Source of the DNA: Phoronis australis
Taxonomy: Eukaryota; Phoronida; Phoronidae
Length of the DNA stretch: 64,000 nt
Direction: 5' to 3'
NCBI GenBank assembly: GCA_002633005.1
Contig: NMRA01000239.1
Span: 124,001-188,000 of the forward strand
A model generated the notes under the pieces. That model was not told where the DNA came from. It searched no databases and saw only the letters and a program-made list of their open reading frames with translations. How positions within the stretch are numbered: the stretch's first letter is position 1; the number at the start of each line of letters is the position of its first letter. Positions 46,501 through 56,100 of the stretch are shown here, piece by piece. The position numbers and the translations under genes are program-made.

Positions 46501-49074
46501 TGACCTCATTTTGCCCATAAACAAACGATATGAAGGCAAGCCCCAAAACCTCCTTGTCTGTGATGTCACTCTTAACAGCTAAATGTTTTAGGTAAATGCA
46601 AAGGTTGAATTGAAAACAGCACAAACTGTTAAAAGAGTATCAAAAGCTAAGCCGTCATCAACACGCACAGTAAAAACGTGAAAAAGTCAAAACTTCACCT
46701 TTAAATGGCAAGGTTGGATTGGCTAAAATGTTATGTGAAACATTCAACAGTCAAGGTGAGTCGGTGATTGCAACTCAAAACATCTGTTCTCAGTTTGATC
46801 TGCCGATTATTTACAGACTCCTGGGACACATTCAGAATTGACTGTGATAACTTACTGTCTTTCACTCACACTGATGGAAGGAATATCTAAATTTACCCGT
46901 TATTCGCTTCAGTTACAAATGTCAATTTAAGTGAACAAGTAGTAACTTACTCATCTGAATGCCTTTTTCTTGACTTTCGTCGCTCCTCCGACATCCTACT
47001 AAACAAACTGACAAATCACAGAAGACCACAGCAACATGGGAAAATCAATGCTTGAAACGGTCTACATTTTTCCAACATTTCAATTATTACAAACAATTGT
47101 TAGTTACTGAGACAATCTCTATAAATTACTTCTACACTTTGATGTGTTCATAATTACTTGGCTAAAGTTTTCCTACCAATTGTGAAGTGGGTTCGTTAGA
47201 CCAAACTTCTGCCTTAAAGTGGAGCATGCATGCTAATTCCCTATCTCTGTGATTGCTTGGCCGAATTAGTTGGAAACAAAACATATAGCGACGATGCGAT
47301 CATGAATTAGGTTGCCAAGTGTTTTTAAGAACATTTTTACCGTGTCCAGTAAGTATCGTGGGGAATAAGACTGCATGATGAAGGCTATGAGAACCCGCGA
47401 GATATGTCATTAGTGCAAAGGTCAATTACTTTCAGATTTATTTGTTTTCACATTTACAATTCGTCAATGCATACAACTGCAATTTGTTTAGCATAGATTA
47501 TGTTCAAATAGCATTGTCGTTTAGTTTCAGCTTCACATTTGCATAGTTTGGAGCATGGAAATACATCTTCAAGTCTTTAGTCACAGACCTTTAGGCTCGC
47601 GCAATAATGGATTGTCAGTTCTTTCTAAGATTAGAAATCCTCTCTACTTCCAGTAAACATCAATTTGAGACTAATTTCTTCAACTGCAAGTGGCAAAAAT
47701 CAAAAGCAAATGTTAATATAAGCTTTAACCATGAATTGCGACAGTCCATTCAGTAGCCATACCAAACTACTGTCAAAGGTTAAAAGTTTATCTGACCCAT
47801 TACACTTTTAAATAAGACAGCCTTGATTACACACAAATGTGTACTAACTTGAGAATGCTTCGATGGAAATATTTGAAGCCAAAGAAAATGGGTTTGGGAA
47901 GGGTAAATTTTTTATTAGGGTCTCTTTGACCCATTGCTCTGCAACAGCCCAAGGTTGTCACAAACTTCATATTCATGGAAGGGAATGGTGCTGCTGAGGT
48001 ACACTTTTAAGGAAGTGGGTGCTCAAGGTGCACAGAGTCGGTAATTTAATAAGATAAAGCTTCGTGTAAACTAAAGCCAAGGTAAGGTAAATGTACCATC
48101 TAGATATAACCAAGGTAAGGTAAATGTACCATCTAGATATAACCAAGGTAAGGTAAATGTACCATCTAGATATAACCAAGGTAAGGTAAATGTACCATCT
48201 AGCTATAACCAAGGTAAGGTAAATGTACCATCTAGATATAACCAAGGTAAGGTAAATGAACCATCTAGATATAACCAAAAATGCACGCTCTCATACCTCA
48301 ATCACTTCTTGCTTACCAGACACCAAGCAAGTTTCTATTGCATCACAAAAAATAGCACTCAAGCCTTACCTGTCCACAGATTTCCCATCAAACTGGACAG
48401 TGTGTCCCATGCACTGTGACCAAGGAAACCTCCCAGGTACACTATGCAACCAACCACTTTTATCAGAAGTATCTGGCTCACGATTACTTGCTTCTGATAC
48501 ACTTTCAGGTTCTTCAATGTTCAGCAAGTCCAATCCACTAAGACGTGAGGCATCTTGTCGACTATTGACCGAGCTGTTTAAAGAGTTTGTCCAAGTATTG
48601 CACATTTGTTGACTAGCTCCAGCAGTGACCTGTTGGCAGCCATTTACTGCGTAAGTGTTCAGTCTTGGCTGAACACTGGTGGGAGTATAACTGACATGGT
48701 ACCCTGGTATAGTGGGCTGCAGGACAGAGCCTGGCATCTGAGGCTGGGTGAATGTGGTTGGTATATGATAGCCTCCCCTGTACAAACTGTTTGCTGAGCT
48801 CATTCTGTGCTGACCAACAAGCAATTGCGTGGACGACGGAATACCAGCTGCGTAAGGGCTAGACGCCGAATTTGTGGGTGTCTGACTGCCCAGTCTGAGC
48901 AAGTCTGGATTAGACATTAGTGTACTGGTAGACTGCAACTGTGGCATGGCGTTGCGTACCATGTGTTCAGTAGTACCAAGTATGAGATCAGGTGTTGATA
49001 GGTGAAGACTACGATCAGAATACATAGCACATCCTTGAGCAGAGTAATCTGTGTCACTTATCACATCTGTAACT
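43478..49074 (-). CDS. CCDC117: CCDC117-like protein, six coding exons
   Basis: Minus-strand exons 49074-48370, 46998-46951, 46442-46230, 45050-44904, 44352-44221 and 43559-43478 join with matching phases. From the first in-frame ATG (49025) they give 425 residues plus stop. Similarity to vertebrate CCDC117, as I remember it, lies in ordered blocks: a basic patch (RRKSRKRHSDEE) then ITEARL; RRGHEMLEELDSRLQVDDDE; SRLVLS; PSMQVVLWRPP (PSMELVLWKP in vertebrates); and an acidic end (DDLDDFMDL). The N-terminal exon is Ser/Thr/Gln/Pro-rich and poorly conserved. The domain-level function is not well established: a small, mostly disordered nuclear-type protein. The start is uncertain, because the reading frame is open back to the exon edge at 49074 and an upstream coding exon may exist. 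Confidence 0.75.
44221..44352 (-). CDS. CCDC117: CCDC117 exon: PSM-VLW-P motif
   Basis: 132 bp. Acceptor ctccctag, donor gtaagg. The frame begins WTHPSMQVVLWRPPGSQISE, the most diagnostic block of the family, followed by an acidic, disordered stretch (EPNVDSSTEDNG). An alternative internal acceptor (atgcag, exon start 44333) would break phase with the preceding exon, so 44352 is preferred. Confidence 0.78.
44904..45050 (-). CDS. CCDC117: CCDC117 exon: acidic block and LVLS motif
   Basis: 147 bp. Reads RLQVDDDEEDANNNEQ then ESRLVLSQEVSQHIRTAQEI, matching the DRI-DEDEE and LVLS segments of vertebrate CCDC117. Acceptor tcgcag, donor gtatgc. Confidence 0.75.
46230..46442 (-). CDS. CCDC117: CCDC117 exon: ITEARL block
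   Basis: 213 bp, phase 2 in and out. Reads LNYTSKLHITEARLKDLSLH, then SQPTRLWRACPEG, ending RRGHEMLEELDS. The ITEA block and the end block align with vertebrate CCDC117. Acceptor gaatag, donor gtaaat. Confidence 0.75.
46951..46998 (-). CDS. CCDC117: CCDC117 exon: basic patch
   Basis: 48 bp, reading RMSEERRKSRKRHSDE. The acceptor is tttagtag, so the exon may start at 46998 or three bases later at 46995, adding or dropping one residue. The basic cluster is a likely nuclear localisation signal. Donor gtaagt. Confidence 0.7.
48077..48274. repeat. 33-bp minisatellite, six copies
   Basis: Unit ccaaggtaaggtaaatgtac followed by catctagatataa, six near-perfect copies at exact 33-bp spacing. It lies in the CCDC117 intron, ending about 100 bp from the donor at 48369. 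Frames stay open because 33 is divisible by three. Confidence 0.95.
48370..49074 (-). CDS. CCDC117: CCDC117 large N-terminal exon
   Basis: 705 bp. Acceptor ttttcag, donor gtaagg. The frame is open throughout, rich in Ser, Thr, Gln and Pro, with sketchy repeats such as SNPDLLRLGSQTPTN and TPTSVQPRLN; near the end it reads LSGLDLLNIEEPESVSEAS. An in-frame Met at 49025 is a possible start. Ends with two bases of a codon. Confidence 0.7.
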
Positions 49075-51770
49075 CTGAAAAATAATATATTGACTTGGTA
49101 ATTGGCTGCATCATCATGTTGTTCACAACAGTTTTTATAAAAGTGATGAAAGGAAAATGCACAATGGCAAGCTAGCCTCATGGCCTAGTTATGGGTCCTA
49201 AGTGACCTCTTGTGCTAGGTTGTAATACACAAGGAATTTCTGGAATAGCCTCCTAGGGGCCATTCACTGTGCAGCAGCCCCCTCCTCTGGCCGTTTCGAG
49301 AACATTTCTTTTCCAAATTGATTTTGTACCCAAACATATTGGTTAAGGGGTTATTTCGGAAAAAAAGTGTTTTGCTCCACCAAATCCTTGACTGCTGACC
49401 ATAGCACTCTTATTCAGCCATGATTTGTAAAGGTAAGGAGCAGTGATGGGCTGCTGTAAGCAAAATTGATCTATTGCGGTAGAGGTCAAGTACTCAAACT
49501 TGGTTTCGCCAAAGCTGATTAATCAAATACAGAAAGTTCCAAAAACTGACTGGCATTTTTGAGTATAGCTTTAATTCTATCTCACATATTACAATACAAT
49601 ACGCTTTCAAGAACATCAAAAAACACAGCTAGTGAAAATTGTGGTTAAGGATTTTGCACAATAATACGTTATATTGGTTACTGTTTTTTAAATACCTGTT
49701 TGAATATCATGTCATTGATGGGTGACCTATGTGCTATTGGTTACTAGAGATTGGTAATCCCTTTGTAAAAATGGGAAAATGATGAGTTGTTTTGAAAAGC
49801 AACGTTGTGATGATTCACCGTTATTATGGAGTGATCCAACACTATGTCACTTAAATTATTAATTTCTAGGGTAACTTCTGAAAAATGCACCTGGCATTAT
49901 CTGACTTCCTGCTGTTTCATGTTCTCAATCAAAACACACTTTTACAACCTGCGCAACAATACATTCTTAAAATCACAGAAACAGAATGTGTGCACAAAAA
50001 CTGCCAGCAAGTTTCTATTGCTTGCTCAGCAATGTCACCGACTACGAAAATTTGTCCAATTCCCATCAATAGTATGGTGCAGGAGATCTCTTCAGCATGG
50101 CTTCAATAGATGTCTGAGGACACCTCAGTTGACAAGATGTTAGAGATAAACCTCCCAAATTTTGAGTACCAGTTTGACCCACAAAATTGCATTCGGTGTT
50201 TATGTGGTTTTCAAAATCAGGTACCACTAAAAGTGACTAGTGTCGTGATTAACACGAAACATTAATTATGGCTCTATGATGAATTGAAAGAATAAAGGAA
50301 TTTTGCACAGATAAACAAATTTGTGTCAGACATGAGAAATGACCTCGAAAGAATGTGCTCAGGGAGTTTTTCAGTATTTGTTGCCTAAAGAGCCTCCTTG
50401 GGAACTCTTTCTTGGTGAGGTCCCTTTCAGAAATCCCAGGTAATACACAAACGTCGGACATTATTCAGTGGATCAAAAAGAGGAGACTACATCGCGCAAT
50501 GACACATTTTGAGCTATTTAACACTGGTAATAAGCATGCATGACCTACTTAGCTTTGTATGCAAACATCAGACTGGAGACGGGCAGAATGAAACCAAACA
50601 GTGAAATCAGGGTCGCATTCTAAAGGCCCAAGAAAAGCGAGAATGACCACATGCTTTGTTCGCAGTGCACGGACTATGTACTGCCAGGACTGTATTTTCG
50701 CAAGTTTCTTTTGTCCATTTTAGCTGGCGAAAGCCTGAGGCATTCGAGTTTTCTAATCGTCATCAGTCAAAAAGGTACAGCTCCGTCATAAGTGTCCAAT
50801 TTAAACACCCATATCAAACACAAATCTGTTTGCACCTAATTCGCTATGAATGCAAAAAACTCCCTTCGATAACCATATAGTGAAACCTAGCTATACAGTA
50901 AGGAGGATGCTCCCAATTATGTAGAGATTTGCAAACTGATTCACATGCAGTAAAATTGTTCATGAAGTTCTCGAACTTACTGGAGGAAGTAACCTAACAT
51001 GGGTGGCGCACCATAGAGCGTTTGGGGGCCATAGCCCCTCCACTTTTTTCAGTGCTACGCCGCCAATGCCGAAGCCATAACCTTCCATAAAGAATTGTCA
51101 TTTCCCGAGTTATATCTAATTACAACCTATGGTACATGAGAGAAGTTTCATTGTGATTATAAATATAATATTAGGTGAACACTAAAATCAGTGTCTCAAA
51201 ATCGTTCATGGTTTGTTCCATTTTTTGGAATTTGGGGGTGTCATATTTTTCTTTGACAGGGATGGCTGAAGTTGGGTAGCTCTAAACTTCTGAGCTAAAG
51301 TGTCATATCTCTGTACATGAAAAAGCAGTCCACTGCTGACAATAAGAACAGAAGACTCGGACGTGCAGATTGTCCAAACCTGCAAGTGCAAACAAAGCCA
51401 ACGAACTGAGGTCGCAATAATTTTCACTCAGATTTTGTCATGAGCTGGGAAATGTTTGTAAGAATAGCTGTAAGTCGGATTTTTTAGCAGTGGCTGAAGC
51501 TGTTTAGCGTTCATTCAAAGTTTAGTTCACCCAAATAACCTTCATTACAACCTCAACTGGCTACCAGTACTTTTGCTTTCAGTGAACCCATCTTCCACTT
51601 CGTCCTTCACCTTGGATGACCTCCAGCTGACGTTAATAACTAAGAGCTAGTATAACCAATTTAAAAAATAATATTGTTTGAGAAGCGTAAAAAAGTAAAA
51701 ATATATACATTTAAAGTCTGTTTAATCATATCATTGAACAAAATGAGATTTTTTGTTTTGCTGGAGTTTT
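49075..51770. other. CCDC117 upstream intron or flank, nothing recognised
   Basis: No exon with a start codon and a phase-2 donor that would join the 49074 acceptor stood out. It presumably contains the first CCDC117 intron, with a short 5' exon I cannot place. Confidence 0.4.
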
Positions 51771-51960
51771 ACGACAGTAGGTCACGTGATTTTAGCGCGG
51801 CGATTTAAAATTTATGTGTGTGTGCAATAATTTGTGGGTTGGTAAACATTCGTTAATTTTGTGGTAATCGTGTCGATTGTATATAGGTAAACGTTCAGTC
51901 TCATTTAGTAAGTGTTAAACAGGCAGTCGAGGCTTCTGCTAGTTGAATATTATGGTGCAG
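51770..51960. promoter_or_regulatory. Candidate bidirectional CCDC117/ERCC6L promoter
   Basis: Between the two divergent genes: palindromic E-box TCACGTGA (51782-51789), E2F-like ttttagcgcgg (51790-51800) and a CHR-like tttaaa four bases later (51804-51809). The E2F/CHR arrangement resembles DREAM-MuvB sites of G2/M genes, and ERCC6L is a mitotic gene in vertebrates. No TATA box is evident in a convincing position. Inference only. Confidence 0.45.
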
Positions 51961-53044
51961 CTGGGATGCCCTTGACGGGATGGATTAATCATTAATGACA
52001 ACGTTTTTGTAAATAATACACCACCCACGCCACGGCACCACCGCCCTCAATCTTGTTGGTAAACGGGCAAACCAATCCTTGATTTGAGAAGCTGAGTATT
52101 AGCTACTAGGATGCAGTGTGTTTATGGCCCTCCATACACCGAAAGCGTATATGGCATCCATATGCCTCTGGAATGGCAGGTCCCAGTCGTTCATCCAAGG
52201 GGAAAGGTGCCTGTAATCTTCGGAGAGGGGAATATTTTGGGAAGAGGGAAAATTCTACCACCCGATCACCATCAATAGCACCCCCACCTTTTTTCAAGCC
52301 CTCATAGGCTCTACAGCAAGTAGTGAAATGTTTTGCACTCTTTCTAAATGTCACCTGTGTGAGTTACAAGTGATTCGAACCTCGAAGGGAACTTTTCCAT
52401 CACTTGAGCTAGAATTTTCAGGCATCATGAGAGGGATTTCACATGATTTTTGAAGGGGAGTAGGGCCGATATTTTGCCTCAAAATTGAGGTATTGAGAGC
52501 CCTTTATGGTCACCGTCTCTATATATCTCTCTCTATACAGTAAAAGCATATATGGCTGCCCTATGCCTGTGGGATGACCACCGTCTTTACTGCCAAGTTG
52601 AGATGGTGGTACTGACTAACGTATCTTAAAACTATGATTATCAGTTAATTTTTTCATTAGTAACTTTAACATGCAGGTGGATTTAGGGGGCCCACCACTC
52701 TCCTCTGCGCACGACCAAAAAGGCAATCCGGGCAAAACCAGAAAAATCCTGCCGACATCCCATTTTTGGTACGTCACAAACACAAGTGTGGTTGTCCCCT
52801 CCCCCACTTGCTACATCCTAGATCTGCTTGTGCCTAATAGTAGTACTGCAAGTAGAGGCATATCAATTTGATTTTGATTCATCACACGGGAAAAGGTGGA
52901 TCGAATAAATTGCAGATCACAAAAAATTCACATTTACTTTGTGTAATGGAGGAAGAAATCTGAACAGAAACGTTGTTAAAGTAAATGCACTGTAGGTGTC
53001 TCTGTCAGTTGTGTTTTGAGTTGTATCCAAACTTATTCTTCCAG
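51961..53044 (+). other. Probable ERCC6L 5' UTR intron region
   Basis: An acceptor (tattcttccag) at 53034-53044 just before the first coding exon implies an upstream non-coding or short coding exon. Possible donor-like sites exist near 51889. The stretch also holds a degenerate hAT-like repeat at about 52675-52832. Confidence 0.4.
52675..52832. mobile_element. Degenerate hAT-like MITE
   Basis: The left end caggtggatttagg and the complement of the right end (caagcagatctagg) form an imperfect inverted repeat of about 14 bp, similar in type to the ends of the element at 7170-7482. No target duplication found. Confidence 0.3.
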
Positions 53045-53069
53045 TGAGTTGAAATTTAAGAAGGTGATC

Positions 53070-53100
53070 ATGAATTCTGTGGAGAGACTTTCTCAACCTC
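53070..53100 (+). CDS. ERCC6L: ERCC6L first visible coding exon
   Basis: ATG then NSVERLSQP, donor gtaagt at 53101. Phase 1 out, exactly what exon 2 needs. The exon edge is at 53045 after tattcttccag. The frame stays open upstream of the ATG within the exon, so the true start could be in an earlier exon. Confidence 0.6.
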
Positions 53101-56100
53101 GTAAGTATGGTGCAAGTCATGAAAATTACAACCAGTTGTTATTCAAGTTTTCCAGTTGTTGGAACGCTGTAGTATATTTTAGAAGTGAACTTCTGAAAAA
53201 CATACTTTTTATTAAGCCCATTCACATGACTGTAAAGCCGCTATTTCAACTCTTAAAGCTGCATTTTGTCCCGCTAAAAATGGAAACCAAATTAGGCTTT
53301 TTACTCTTATGAAATCTGTCTTTTCTTCTGTTACCAAGAAGAATATATCGTACAAACCCTCAACAGGTAAAAAAACCTCGTTGGAAGTCATGGATTTTAT
53401 TAGGGGTTCTCAACCCTGAAATTCTAAAACGGGGGCTTCAATTCCTAGATACAATCAACACAAGAGGAGAATTCATCATATTTTTAGGTCGCTAAAAAGT
53501 CAAATGTGTTAACAGCGTACTATTGCCAGAGTTTCTGTTTCAGTCCAACAAATCTCCCTGAACACCCAATCGTTTGGGAAGGTTGGACATTCTAAAGATG
53601 TACAGCTGCGCTTCAATAAGCTTGTCACCAAGGGCAAAGAGCTGGCAGGTCAGGGTTATGTCAGGAAGGCGCTAGAGTACAACAAGAAGGCAATTGCTCT
53701 CGTCTATAATGAAAAATTGGCCAAGAGAATTAAAAAGATGGAGGTGATACATTTTCTTTAAAAAATGTGATGTAATTTCAAAATGTTTGTTTCGAGTTCC
53801 ATGTCATTTATCTGTCATATCGGTTATGTGAATGTATGGCAATGCAGCATTTTAAGATAGAAAAGTGTGTGGGTATTTTCTTGTTCATTTGATGCAAAGT
53901 TTGTTATACATTGTCACATAATCTTAAAACTCATTTCATTTCATATTTAATGTGTTCATTTTTTGCTTCAGGGCATGTGTATGTTGTCTCTGCCACTCTT
54001 TCACACACAAAATATTTACTACTGAGTGACTACATCCCCTATGTAAACTTCAATTTTATATTCCACAAAGCATGTGTCAAGAATGTCTAGCGGTAGGCAC
54101 AACTTAGCAGACTTGAACTTTCATGGCTATAACTTGTACAAGTATTTAGACTTACTTTTCCACGCTTTGCCTTTCATTCAAACTCGTCTCTCTGACTCCG
54201 ATAGCTTTTCCTGCAAGAGAACGAGAAAACTAATGGGGATGATGAAGATGACAGTGATGGTGACATGTATCACCTGGGTGAGGGGTTCTACCTGTACAAG
54301 GATCTGTTCAACAAGCTGTATCCGCACCAGAAGCAAGGCGTGCTATGGTTCTGGGGCCTCTACCTCAAGAAGAAGGGTGGAATACTGGGGGATGACATGG
54401 GGTAAGTTGACAGGATGTGAGAAGGTTAACAAGCTGTACCCCTGCCAGAGTCAGGTCATGCAATCTGTTGTAGGCTTATACAGGAAGAAGGGTGGTGTAC
54501 ATGTGTAGTGAATATGGAGATGGCAAGGGGATTGGAATCAACAAACAATTGTAGGGCATGTCTGGGATTTTATCTAAAGAAAAATGGGAAAATTGGAAGG
54601 GGATTCAGGTATATTGGGGGTCAACATACAGCTGCGCCAACATAAACATGGCGTACTATTATTGCGTGGCCATTACGGTAAAATCTCCAGTTTTGGACAA
54701 AATGATGGCAAAAATCACATTTTATTCACTTTTCAAAGTTGTGAACTCTCACATTTTTCAAAATAATATTGGTGGTAGCTATGGTGCAGACCTTGAACAG
54801 AGCAAAGCATTGTATTTGATGCTACTTATCTTTTATGAAAAAATGAGAAAATAAGATTTCACTTGTCCGTCATATTGCGTCCTGATTGGTGAGATTTTGG
54901 CGTACCGTAGCTCTAGCGTTTTCACATTGGCACAACATTTCGTCGGTCATTTCCTTGGCCATCTTCAGGTGTTATAGCTTTCTTAGGAGAAGGAGCATGG
55001 GTATCTGACACACACATCATGGACACTTGGATTGAATAGATGACTGTCTGGTCTAGGGATTAGAGTGCTGGGATGATGACTGAAAGGTCCCAGGTTCAAA
55101 CCCCTCCGCTAGAAAAAATACATGAAAATACAACCTAAGTGCCTTCCATGAGTATAGGCCTACGCGTGCTCATTTTTCTAAGTATGCAGTAACACCTGAA
55201 GATGGTTGGGAGAGGTGACTGACTGAAATGTCATATCATTAAGTAAAGCAGAAGCTGCTGAAAGCAGAGACCTGTTCGAAGAAAACTGACTTAGCTAACT
55301 TAAAGACAAATCTTGAATTTCTGTCAATTTTAAGACAAAACTTACTAGATTCATCTTAGGTCCATTTCAAGAAAGAGAACTTATTCAGTTTGGTTTAGGT
55401 TTTGTCTTGATTTTGACTAGCTTACCGNATGGAGGTGATACATTTTCTTTAAAAAATGTGATGTAAATTTTAAAATGTTTGTTTCGAGTTCCCTGTCATT
55501 TATCTGTCATATCGGTTATGTGAATGTATGGCAATGCAGCATTTTAAGATAGAAAAGTGTGTGGGTAGTTTCTTGTTCATTTGATGCAAAGTTTGTTATA
55601 CATTGTCACATAATCTTAAAACTCATTTCATTTGATATTTAATGTGTTCATTTTTGCTTCAGGGCATGTGCATGTTGTCTCTGCCACTCTTTCACACATG
55701 AAATATTTATTACTGAGTGACTACACCCCCTATGTAAACTTCAATTTTATATTCCACAAAGCATGTGTCAAGAATGTTCAGGGGTAGGCACAACTTAGCA
55801 GACTTGAACTTTTATGGCTATAACTTGTACAAGTATTTAGACTTACTTTTCCACACTTTGCCTTTCATTCAAACTAGTCTCTCTGACTCCGATAGCTTTT
55901 CCTGCAAGAGAACGAGAAAACTAATGGGGATGATGAAGATGACAGTGACGGTGACATGTATCACCTGGGCGAGGGGTTCTACCTGTACAAGGATCTGTTC
56001 AACAAGCTGTATCCGCACCAGAAGCAAGGCGTGCTATGGTTCTGGGGCCTCTACCTCAAGAAGAAGGGTGGAATACTGGGGGATGACATGGGGTAAGTTG

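Larger units (their letters stand above)
53738..55426. repeat. Left copy of a contig overlap around ERCC6L exon 3
   Basis: 1,689 bp repeated at 55428-57126 with scattered substitutions and small indels. The last base before the N (55426) corresponds to 57126, and the first base after it (55428) to 53738: the pattern of two overlapping contigs placed end to end. Confidence 0.9.

Noticed and set aside
47973-48278. 101-codon minus-strand ORF
   Set aside because: Its repetitive part is the 33-bp array read in frame; no splice or domain support.
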